In this document: positions 25,989-32,846 of the stretch, one piece after another | Numbering within the stretch: the stretch's first letter is position 1 | Layout: each line of letters opens with the position of its first letter | Notes under the pieces: model-generated | Database searches by the model: none | Told to the model about the DNA's origin: nothing | The model's input: the letters and a program-made list of their open reading frames with translations, nothing else | Origin: Actinomycetota bacterium | GTDB taxonomy: Bacteria; Actinomycetota; Acidimicrobiia; Acidimicrobiales; Ilumatobacteraceae | Assembly (NCBI GenBank): GCA_963169665.1 | Contig: CAUJET010000159.1 | Location: forward strand, 1-64,000 | Length of the DNA stretch: 64,000 bases | Reading direction: 5' to 3' | Program-made: the position numbers and the translations under genes

Positions 25989-27443
25989 CTAGTTCCCGAC
26001 CAGGCGGGTGACGGGCTTGGAGCCGATGTCGCCGTTGGCCCAGCCGCCGATCATCGCCGAGAACAGTCCGGCACCGCCGCCGGCGTGGACGATGAGGATG
26101 CCCCCCTGGCGGAACTTCGGCAGGGTGGCGTCGCGGAGGTGCTCCGGCACGCCCTCGGCGATGCCGTGCGCCCCGCGGACGATGTCGGCACCGGCGAGCT
26201 GGAGGCGGGTGTGGAGCTCGTCGAGCAACCGTTGGCGATCCCATCCCGCTTCGGCGAACACCCGTGCGTGCTCGGGGCCGACGACCAGCACGACGTCGAA
26301 ACCGAGGACGAGCTTCGGGTTGTGCAGCGTGCGGAGGCACGCAGCGAACGAGTTCGCCAGGCTCTCCGGATCGCGGGCGAGTTGGTCGACGATGCAGCGA
26401 GGTCCTTCGCCGGCGAACACGGTGACCGCGTTCGCCCCAGCCGGTGCACCGAGGCTCGTCGCGAGCGGCGTGAACGGCGAACCGTCCTCCAGCTCGGCGA
26501 AGCAGAAGCTGATCTTGCCGGGGTTGCCGTGGGTGGCCCGGTCGACCTCGCCCGGTCGGCCGCCGCCGACGTTGCGCACCACGAGCTGGACGGCGCGGCC
26601 GATGGTGAGGTTCGCACGGTTGCCCTGACCAAGGGCGTTGCCGGCAGCGTTCATCCCGATCGCCTTGGTGCCGGGGCCGTTGCACACGATCACGGGACCG
26701 ACCGGCATCGTCGTCGCGAGCACGCCGTGGATGTTGAACTCGTCGGTGCAGATCGCCTCCAGCGCGGCGATCACCCACGGCAGGTATTCGGGCTTGCAGC
26801 CCGCCATCACGGCGTTGATCGCGATCTTCTCGACCGTCACCTCCACCAGGTCGGGCGGCACGATGGTGACAACCTCGTCGGGTGCACGCGTGGTGCCGGT
26901 GAGCATCCGCAGCACCCGCTCCTCGGTGGGCGGCACGACGGGCAGACCGTCGGTGAACCCTCGGTCGAACATCGACTCCATCTCGTCGTCGAGGTCGGCC
27001 AATTCGATGCGCCGGGCCTTCAGCACGTGGCCGTCGAACCGGGCGCGCAATGCGTCGACCAGATCGGGGTCGACACTTTTCGAGCCGCAACCCGGGCGCA
27101 TCACCGGCAGGTCGTCGCCGAGATGTTCGATGCCGGTGATCCGCTGCCACTCGGCGCGCGACCAGCCGACGGTGCGATCGATCTCGATCCCGTTCATCAC
27201 CTTGATCACGGTGGGCACGGTCTCGATGTCGTGGTGCCAGCTCACCGACAGGTCGGCGTCGTGGATCGGTGAGACCGAGTGCGGGAACGTCGGGTCGTCC
27301 TGGGTGTACACGGTGCACTCGAACTGCGCGAGGAGGGGTGCCACCATCCGACAGGTCTCGCACTCCTCCTTCACGATCACGACGAGGCCGTCGGGCAGCA
27401 CGGGAGTGCTGGGGGTGACCGGCGTGGTGGACGAGGTGCTCAT
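25989..27443 (-). CDS. thioredoxin-like domain fused to uncharacterised domain, partner of the UGSC selenoprotein
   Basis: A 484-residue two-part protein. Residues about 15-115 look like a thioredoxin fold with the redox motif CETC (C28-E29-T30-C31) after a VVIVKE strand and the cis-Pro-like TVPTVIKV. The rest, from about 145, opens with FDRGFTDGLPVVPPTEERV and continues with AGCKPEYLPWVIAALEA, a Gly/Asn-rich GPGTKAIGMNAAGNALGQG, and HGNPGKISFCFAE. I recognise this second part only as a conserved hypothetical domain that is found with UGSC proteins. The stop lies 9 bases before the selenoprotein start, and its ATG overlaps the upstream stop as ATGA, so all three genes are translated together. 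Confidence 0.7.
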   Translation of the reverse strand: MSTSSTTPVTPSTPVLPDGLVVIVKEECETCRMVAPLLAQFECTVYTQDDPTFPHSVSPIHDADLSVSWHHDIETVPTVIKVMNGIEIDRTVGWSRAEWQRITGIEHLGDDLPVMRPGCGSKSVDPDLVDALRARFDGHVLKARRIELADLDDEMESMFDRGFTDGLPVVPPTEERVLRMLTGTTRAPDEVVTIVPPDLVEVTVEKIAINAVMAGCKPEYLPWVIAALEAICTDEFNIHGVLATTMPVGPVIVCNGPGTKAIGMNAAGNALGQGNRANLTIGRAVQLVVRNVGGGRPGEVDRATHGNPGKISFCFAELEDGSPFTPLATSLGAPAGANAVTVFAGEGPRCIVDQLARDPESLANSFAACLRTLHNPKLVLGFDVVLVVGPEHARVFAEAGWDRQRLLDELHTRLQLAGADIVRGAHGIAEGVPEHLRDATLPKFRQGGILIVHAGGGAGLFSAMIGGWANGDIGSKPVTRLVGN

Positions 27444-28318
27444 CCGAGGAACTCGATGACGCGGGCGTTCACGACCTCGGGCCGCTCGAGCTGCAGGAAG
27501 TGACCGGCACCCTCGACGATCTCGATCGTGACGTTGGGGGTGACCATCGCCCGAGCGCTCTCGGCGACCTCGGCACCGATGCATCCGTCGTCGGCGCCGT
27601 GCAGGTACAGCATCGGCTGTGTCGGGACCTCCTGGGCTGCCGCCTGGAGCGCGTCGAGCGCCGGGTCCTTGTAGCCGTCGCCCAGCGTGGCGCGGTAGTA
27701 GCCGAGGGCCGCGGTCAGGTGCGCCGGATCGCGCAGACAGTCCTTCACGTGGGCGGCGTCGACGGCACCGTCGTGACCGGGCGACCAGTCCTGCCAGATG
27801 CGGTCGATGAAGGCGAGATCGTTGGCCGGCACCACCATGTCGGCCAGCGGGTGCTGGAAGAAGAACATGTACCAACTGCGCTTGAGCTGATCCAGGTTGG
27901 TGAGGAAGGCGAGCGAGAGCGCCGCGCCGGGCGGCACGGCCATGCTGACGACCGTGCGCCACCGGTCGGGCGCGTGCACCGCTGCGCCGTGCGTCGCGGG
28001 TGCACCCCAGTCGTGGCCGATGATCACGCCGGGTTCGTCGTTGCCGAGCAACTCGTGGAAGCCGATGGCGTCGAGCGCGAGCGCCCCGGTCTGGTAGCGG
28101 CCGTCCGCGGGTACGGCCGTCGGCGCATAGCCACGCTGGAACGGCGCGACGGCCCGGTAGCCGGCAGCGGCGAGCTCGGGCAAGAGGTGCCGCCACGAGT
28201 GGGCGCTGTCGGGGAAGCCGTGCAGACAGAGGGCGAGCGGGCCCTCGTCGCCACAGGCGAGGTAGGTGAAGTCCACGCCGTTGACGGTGGCCTGGCGGGT
28301 CTCGATCGATGACGACAT
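27440..28318 (-). CDS. alpha/beta hydrolase, epoxide hydrolase-like
   Basis: A 292-residue alpha/beta hydrolase. HGFPDSAHSWRHLLP (33-47) provides the oxyanion region, the nucleophile is Asp103 in GHDWGAPATHG, and the catalytic histidine is H273 in GAGHFLQLERPE. An Asp nucleophile with HGFPD is typical of epoxide hydrolases and haloalkane/fluoroacetate dehalogenases. It is the first gene of the operon with the thioredoxin fusion and the UGSC selenoprotein, which suggests these proteins process a common reactive substrate. Confidence 0.85.
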   Translation of the reverse strand: MSSSIETRQATVNGVDFTYLACGDEGPLALCLHGFPDSAHSWRHLLPELAAAGYRAVAPFQRGYAPTAVPADGRYQTGALALDAIGFHELLGNDEPGVIIGHDWGAPATHGAAVHAPDRWRTVVSMAVPPGAALSLAFLTNLDQLKRSWYMFFFQHPLADMVVPANDLAFIDRIWQDWSPGHDGAVDAAHVKDCLRDPAHLTAALGYYRATLGDGYKDPALDALQAAAQEVPTQPMLYLHGADDGCIGAEVAESARAMVTPNVTIEIVEGAGHFLQLERPEVVNARVIEFLG

Positions 28319-28391
28319 GAGCGAACCGTAGCGAGCACCGACCCGTACCCTGCGACGCACGTCACCACCCCGGCGTGTGCTCCGTTGTTGA

Positions 28392-29279
28392 GTGACGGGT
28401 ACCCCTGGTCCTATCGTGAGGCGCATCGGGGGTCAACGAGGGGTTGAGGTCACGTTCCACGGCGTTCGGGGTTCCACCCCGTGCCATGGCGATGACATCG
28501 CACGGTACGGCGGCAACACGTCGTGCGTCTCGGTGGCGATCCCCGACGCAGACCCCATCGTGTTCGACCTCGGCACCGGTCTCCGGTACTTCGGGGCCAC
28601 ACAACCGCAGGACGGCAGCTTCCGCGGGGCCTGCCTGCTGACGCACCTGCACTGGGACCACACTCAGGGCCTGCCGTTCTTCACCCCGATGCTGAAGCCG
28701 GGTGCGCAGTTCGACGTGTACGCACCCGTGCAGGAGGACGGCCGCTCGGTGGCCGAGGTGTTCGAGGCGACGATCCACCCGCCGCTGTTCCCGATCAGCG
28801 TCTCGCAGTTCCCCGGTGACTTCCGCTTCCACGACGTCGCCGACGAGGAGTTCGACCTCGGCCCGGTGCACGTCACGGCGAGGCTCGTACCGCACGTCGG
28901 CAACACGCTCGGGTACCGCATCGAGTGGAACGGCATCAGTGTCGCCTACCTCAGCGACCACCAGCAGCCGTACGACGGATCGATGCGCGCCAGCGATGGT
29001 GCGCTCGAACTCGCACGCGGCGTCGACCTGCTCATCCACGACTCGCAGTACACGCAGGACGAGTTCGAGATGAAGTTCAACTGGGGCCACTGCACGGTCG
29101 ACTACGCGGTCTGGTTCGCGCGTGAGGCCGGCGCCAAGCGGTTGGCGCTGTTCCACCACGACCCGACGCGCCACGACGATGCGATCGACGCGATTCGCGA
29201 CTGCGCGACGACGGCGGGCTCGCTCGTCGGCGTCGAGGTCATCGCAGCCCGCGAGGGCCTGATCGTCCGTCTCGACTGA
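28392..29279 (+). CDS. MBL-fold metallo-hydrolase
   Basis: A metallo-beta-lactamase-fold hydrolase of up to 295 residues. It has VTFHGVRGSTPCHGDD, FDLGTGLRYFG and the metal motif THLHWDH (H85, H87, D89, H90), with later ligands in RLVPHVGNTLGY and the YLSDHQQPYDG and FHHDPTRHDD segments. This is the RNase Z/phosphodiesterase-like branch that acts on phosphodiesters or cyclic nucleotides. GTG 28392 gives the longest form; GTG 28416 (VRRIGGQRGVEV) is the likelier start by homology. It diverges from the selenoprotein operon. Confidence 0.82.
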   Translation: MTGTPGPIVRRIGGQRGVEVTFHGVRGSTPCHGDDIARYGGNTSCVSVAIPDADPIVFDLGTGLRYFGATQPQDGSFRGACLLTHLHWDHTQGLPFFTPMLKPGAQFDVYAPVQEDGRSVAEVFEATIHPPLFPISVSQFPGDFRFHDVADEEFDLGPVHVTARLVPHVGNTLGYRIEWNGISVAYLSDHQQPYDGSMRASDGALELARGVDLLIHDSQYTQDEFEMKFNWGHCTVDYAVWFAREAGAKRLALFHHDPTRHDDAIDAIRDCATTAGSLVGVEVIAAREGLIVRLD

Positions 29280-29280
29280 C

Positions 29281-29310
29281 CTCGTCGAGGATCGTCGAGG
29301 ATCGTCGAGC
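29281..29310. repeat. three tandem 10-base repeats
   Basis: CTCGTCGAGG, ATCGTCGAGG and ATCGTCGAGC lie directly before the ATG at 29312 and fill the gap between the MBL gene and the MauE/DoxX gene. The AGG copies may help as ribosome sites. Confidence 0.55.
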
Positions 29311-29311
29311 G

Positions 29312-29695
29312 ATGGACGTGCTGGGATTCCTCGCCGAGGTCTCGCTCGGCATCGTGTTCGTGGTGGCGGGGGCGAGCAAGGTCGCGCGGGGCCGCGAGTG
29401 GCCGGTGCAGGCGGCCGATCTCGGGGCTCCTCGTCCTGTGGCGCTCGCCGTGCCGTGGTGGGAGATCGTCGTGGGCGCGCTGCTCGTCGCCGGGTTGGGC
29501 TCGCCGTGGGCGGCGCTCGCCGCGCTCGTGACCCTGATCGGTTTCACCCTCGCGATCGTCGTCCAGCTCCGCCGGGGTCGTCACCCGCAGTGTGCGTGCT
29601 TCGGGGCCTGGAGCACGGCACCGCTCGGCGTGCGCCATGTCGTGCGCAACGTCGGGTTCGTCGCGCTCGCGGTCCTCGCCGCCCTGTTCGGGTGA
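29312..29695 (+). CDS. MauE/DoxX-like membrane protein
   Basis: A 127-residue protein with four hydrophobic segments (about 8-22, 45-62, 66-86, 105-126). A short loop after helix three carries CACFG (C94, C96), the cysteine pair typical of MauE and related DoxX redox membrane proteins. MauE helps form disulfides in exported proteins; here no mau genes are present, so a general thiol-redox or quinone-linked role is more likely. It is 32 bases downstream of the MBL gene. Confidence 0.75.
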   Translation: MDVLGFLAEVSLGIVFVVAGASKVARGREWPVQAADLGAPRPVALAVPWWEIVVGALLVAGLGSPWAALAALVTLIGFTLAIVVQLRRGRHPQCACFGAWSTAPLGVRHVVRNVGFVALAVLAALFG

Positions 29696-29727
29696 CGGGC
29701 GGCCGACGGACGTCGGCCTGCCGGGCG

Positions 29728-31815
29728 TCAGGCCGTGACGGCGAGGGCGAACGTGATCACGATCGCCTCGTCGCGCCACCGTTCGTAGCGGCCGCTCGGG
29801 CCACCGTGGCCGGCACCCATCTCGGTGCGGAGCAGCTGTGGTGCCGAGTCGGTGCGGAGCGCGCGCAGCTTGGCGCACCACTTCGCGGGCTCGTGATAAC
29901 TCACCCGCGGGTCGTTGAGGCCGGCGGTGATGAGCAGTGCCGGGTAGTCGCGGGCGACGGCGTTGTCGTACGGGGAGTAGCCGAGCATGTAGGACGCGAA
30001 CGGCTCGGTGCGCGGGTCGCCCCACTCTTCCCACTCGGTGATCGTGAGCGGCAGCGACGGGTCGCTCATCGTGGTGACGACGTCGACGAAGGGGACTTCG
30101 GCGACCACGGCGTTGAACAGGTCGGGTCGCAGCGTCATGCAGGCACCGACCAGGAGGCCCCCGGCGCTGCCGCCGCGCAGGGTGATGCGGTCGGGGTGGG
30201 CCCACCCGAGATCGCGGACGTGTTCGACACAGGCGATGGTGTCGGTGAAGGTGTTGCGCTTCGCGAGCAGCTTGCCGTCGGTGTACCAGCGGCGGCCGAG
30301 TTCACCGCCGCCTCGTGGGTGCACGAGGGCCCAGGTCCACCCGCGGTCGAGCATCGAGATGCGCCCCACGCTGAACCACGGCGGCATCGAGGCCTCGTAG
30401 CTGCCGTAGCCGTACACGAGACAGGGCGCGGTGCCGTCGGGCGTGGTGCCGCGGCGGCGGACGATGTCGACCGGCACGAGCGTGCCGTCCGGCGCCGTCG
30501 CCCACTCGCGGCTCGCCTCGTAGCGGGTGAGGTCGACATTCGGGGTGGGGGTCTGCTTCAGCAGGGTGCGCTCGCCCGTGGTGAGGTCGAGCTCGTACAC
30601 CGATGCGGGCGTCGTGAAGGACTGGTAGCCGTACCGCAGCGTCGTCGCGTGCCACTCGGGGTTGGCGTCGAGTTCGAGCTCGTGGGGCTCGGAGCCGAGG
30701 TCGAGCGCCTCGACCGAGCCGTCGCGGCGCAGGATGCGCACCCGCTGCTGTGCCTGCGACCATTCGTGCACCACGAGGTGATCGGCGAACGGCTCGACGC
30801 CGACGATCCGCTGGCCCGGCACGTGGGGGAGCAACTCGGTCCAGTCGGCCGGCGCGTCCTCGGGTGCGGTCATCACGCGGAAGTCCTCCGCGTCGAGGTT
30901 GGTGAGGACGACGAACCCGTCGCCCCAGTGATCGAGGGAGTACTCGAGTCCCTCGGTGCGGGGCCGCACGCTCACGGGTTCGGCCGTGGGCTGGTCGGCC
31001 CGCAGCAGCCATGCCTCCGACGTCGTCTTGCTCGCCGCCTCGAGCATGATCCAACGCTCGCTGCGGCTGAGGTCGATGCCGAGGTAGAAGCGCTCGTCGG
31101 GTTCGTGGAGGACGAGCACGTCCTCGGACTGCTCGGTGCCGAGCGCATGGCGCCACACCTGGAACGGCCGCATCTGGTCGTCGGGCATCATGTAGAAGAA
31201 GTGCGCGCCGTCGCTCGACCAGGCCGATCCACCCCAGGCAGAGGTGCCCTCCAGCACGTCGGGCAGGTCGGCGCCGGTCGCGAGGTCGCGAAAGCGGAGC
31301 GTGAACAGCTCGCTGCCGTCGACGTCGCTGCTCCACGCCGCGACCGAGTGGTCGGCGGACATCTCGAGCAGCCCGAGCGAGAAGAAGTCGTGCCCGGCGG
31401 CTTCGACGTTCTCGTCGAGCAGCACCTGGGACTCGGCGGTCTCGCGGCTCGCTCCACGGCAGTGGATGGCGTAGTCGAGGCCCTCGACGGTGCGGGCCGT
31501 GTACCACCAGTCGCCCTTGTGGACGGGGACGGCGGTGTCGGTCTCCTGCACCCGCGACTTGATCTCCTCGAACACGGTCTCCACGAGCGCCTCGTGCGGT
31601 GCGAGCCACTGCTCGGCGTAGTCGTTCTCGGCGGCGAGATAGGCGACGGTGTCGGGATCGTCCCGGTCGCGCAGCCACGCCCATGGGTCGTCGACGTCAC
31701 CGGTGATGCGCTGCCACGTGTGGGGCACCTGCTTCGCGATCGGCGGCGCGGACGCGGCGATCGGCGATGCGGGAGCAGTGATGGGGTCGGAGGGGGTCGG
31801 CACGGCGTCGGGCAC
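29728..31815 (-). CDS. ptrB: oligopeptidase B / prolyl oligopeptidase family (S9A)
   Basis: A 695-residue serine peptidase of full family length. The N-terminal two-thirds is the beta-propeller (ENDYAEQWLAPH, DWWYTARTVEGLDYAIHCR). The catalytic domain begins CLVYGYGSYEASMPPWFS and contains WALVHPRGGGELG and the nucleophile in RGGSAGGLLVGA, followed by the EWEEWGDP segment. The last motif around GAGHGGPSGRYE supplies the catalytic histidine. It cleaves small peptides after basic residues in the cytoplasm. The symbol is by similarity. Confidence 0.9.
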   Translation of the reverse strand: MPDAVPTPSDPITAPASPIAASAPPIAKQVPHTWQRITGDVDDPWAWLRDRDDPDTVAYLAAENDYAEQWLAPHEALVETVFEEIKSRVQETDTAVPVHKGDWWYTARTVEGLDYAIHCRGASRETAESQVLLDENVEAAGHDFFSLGLLEMSADHSVAAWSSDVDGSELFTLRFRDLATGADLPDVLEGTSAWGGSAWSSDGAHFFYMMPDDQMRPFQVWRHALGTEQSEDVLVLHEPDERFYLGIDLSRSERWIMLEAASKTTSEAWLLRADQPTAEPVSVRPRTEGLEYSLDHWGDGFVVLTNLDAEDFRVMTAPEDAPADWTELLPHVPGQRIVGVEPFADHLVVHEWSQAQQRVRILRRDGSVEALDLGSEPHELELDANPEWHATTLRYGYQSFTTPASVYELDLTTGERTLLKQTPTPNVDLTRYEASREWATAPDGTLVPVDIVRRRGTTPDGTAPCLVYGYGSYEASMPPWFSVGRISMLDRGWTWALVHPRGGGELGRRWYTDGKLLAKRNTFTDTIACVEHVRDLGWAHPDRITLRGGSAGGLLVGACMTLRPDLFNAVVAEVPFVDVVTTMSDPSLPLTITEWEEWGDPRTEPFASYMLGYSPYDNAVARDYPALLITAGLNDPRVSYHEPAKWCAKLRALRTDSAPQLLRTEMGAGHGGPSGRYERWRDEAIVITFALAVTA

Positions 31816-31880
31816 GCCCCGAGGCTAACGAGGCGGGCGCCGCCGTGCGCCCCGACCGGCCTACCCGTGCGGTTGTCGCG

Positions 31881-31930
31881 GGCCGGTTGTCGCCGGTTGT
31901 CGCTGGTTGTCGCTGGTTGTCGCTGGTTGT
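31881..31930. repeat. five tandem 10-base repeats in a divergent promoter region
   Basis: GGCCGGTTGT, CGCCGGTTGT and then three identical CGCTGGTTGT units in perfect 10-base register, preceded by GGTTGTCGCG. They lie between the divergent starts of oligopeptidase B and the ferredoxin. One unit per helical turn would allow side-by-side binding of a regulator, but slippage alone can also explain it. Confidence 0.7.
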
Positions 31931-31999
31931 GGTGCCACGCGATGTGCCGCTTGTCGCCCCGGGCGACGTCGCGGCCGGGTTTGGGTACTGTCCCCGCCG

Positions 32000-32260
32000 A
32001 TGCGCGTGTGGATCGATCAGGACCTGTGCACCGGCGACGGGCTGTGCCTCGACCACGCTCCCGACGTGTTCGTGCAGCTCGAGGACGGCATCGCCTATGT
32101 GGCCGAGGAGGGCTCGCCGTTGAACGACCCCGGTGGGTCGGGCAGCCTGGCCTGGGTGCCGGCGCGCGCCGAGCAGTCGGTGATCGACGCTGCGCTCGCG
32201 TGCCCGGGGGAGTGCATCTTCATCGAGATGGGGCGGACCGGCGAGGTCGACGCGGCGTAG
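32000..32260 (+). CDS. short ferredoxin with Asp in place of second cysteine
   Basis: An 86-residue ferredoxin of the kind that serves cytochromes P450. Cluster ligands are C10, C16, C68 and C72 (CTGDGLC and CPGEC); Asp13 stands where the second cysteine of CxxCxxC would be. Such proteins hold a [3Fe-4S] or an Asp-ligated [4Fe-4S] cluster. An unusually long loop lies between the halves. No P450 is in the window; the molybdopterin oxidoreductase 0.6 kb downstream is a possible partner. ATG 32000 starts MRVWIDQDLC. Confidence 0.85.
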   Translation: MRVWIDQDLCTGDGLCLDHAPDVFVQLEDGIAYVAEEGSPLNDPGGSGSLAWVPARAEQSVIDAALACPGECIFIEMGRTGEVDAA

Positions 32261-32312
32261 GCGTTCACCCCGAACGCTGGCCTCGACAGCCCGGCGCGGT
32301 AGCCTGAGCGTG

Positions 32313-32786
32313 ATGAAACGGACCAGCGTGGCGCACCTGAACTGCTCGGTCGCCCAGACCCTCGACGTCGTGGGCGAGTGGTGGACGTTGCTCGTCATCC
32401 GCAACCTCATGTTCGGTCAGCGCCGGTTCGAGGCGATCCAGAGCGATCTCGGGATCGCCCGCAACATCCTCAGCGATCGGCTGGGCACGCTCGTCGAGCA
32501 CGGCATCGTCGACCGGGTGAAGTACCAGGACCACCCCGAGCGGTTCGAGTACCGCCTCACCGACAAAGGCCGCGACCTGTTCCCGATCGTCGCTGCGCTG
32601 ATGGCCTGGGGCGACAAGTGGGCGGCACCCCTCGGCAAGCCGATCGACCTGGTGCACACGTGCGGACACGTGGCCACACCGACCGTCGTGTGCGACCACT
32701 GTGGCGAGGCGCTCGACCTGCGGTCGGTGAAGGCCACCGGTGGTCCCGGTTGGTCGCACTCCGGCCGGGACATGCCCGCCCGCTGA
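32313..32786 (+). CDS. HxlR-family transcriptional regulator
   Basis: A 157-residue winged-helix regulator. It has NCSVAQTLDVVGEWWTLLVI with the early family cysteine (C11), FEAIQSDLGIARNILSDRL as recognition helix, and EYRLTDKGRDLFP as wing. Unlike short HxlR proteins, it ends with a zinc-ribbon-like cluster CGHVATPTVVCDHCG (Cys, His and two Cys). GTG 32310 just before the ATG could also be the start. The palindrome directly downstream is its likely operator, controlling the molybdopterin enzyme. Confidence 0.88.
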   Translation: MKRTSVAHLNCSVAQTLDVVGEWWTLLVIRNLMFGQRRFEAIQSDLGIARNILSDRLGTLVEHGIVDRVKYQDHPERFEYRLTDKGRDLFPIVAALMAWGDKWAAPLGKPIDLVHTCGHVATPTVVCDHCGEALDLRSVKATGGPGWSHSGRDMPAR

Positions 32787-32807
32787 CGCGCTCGCCGACC
32801 CACTCGG

Positions 32808-32828
32808 TCCGTTGCGTCACGCAACGGA
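32808..32828. promoter_or_regulatory. perfect palindrome, probable HxlR operator
   Basis: TCCGTTGCGT and ACGCAACGGA flank a single C, giving a perfect 10-1-10 inverted repeat that ends 18 bases before the ATG of the molybdopterin oxidoreductase and starts 21 bases after the regulator stop. The single-base loop makes a transcript hairpin poor, so a dimeric protein-binding site fits better. A weaker possibility is a terminator. Confidence 0.65.
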
Positions 32829-32846
32829 GTGGTCTACCATCGTGCC

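Noticed and set aside
31861..31930. Short tandem repeats considered as a CRISPR array
   Set aside because: Units are contiguous 10-mers without spacers and no cas gene is present.
29398..32307. 969-residue plus-strand open frame over the oligopeptidase B gene
   Set aside because: It covers parts of three real genes in other frames and has no recognisable motif.
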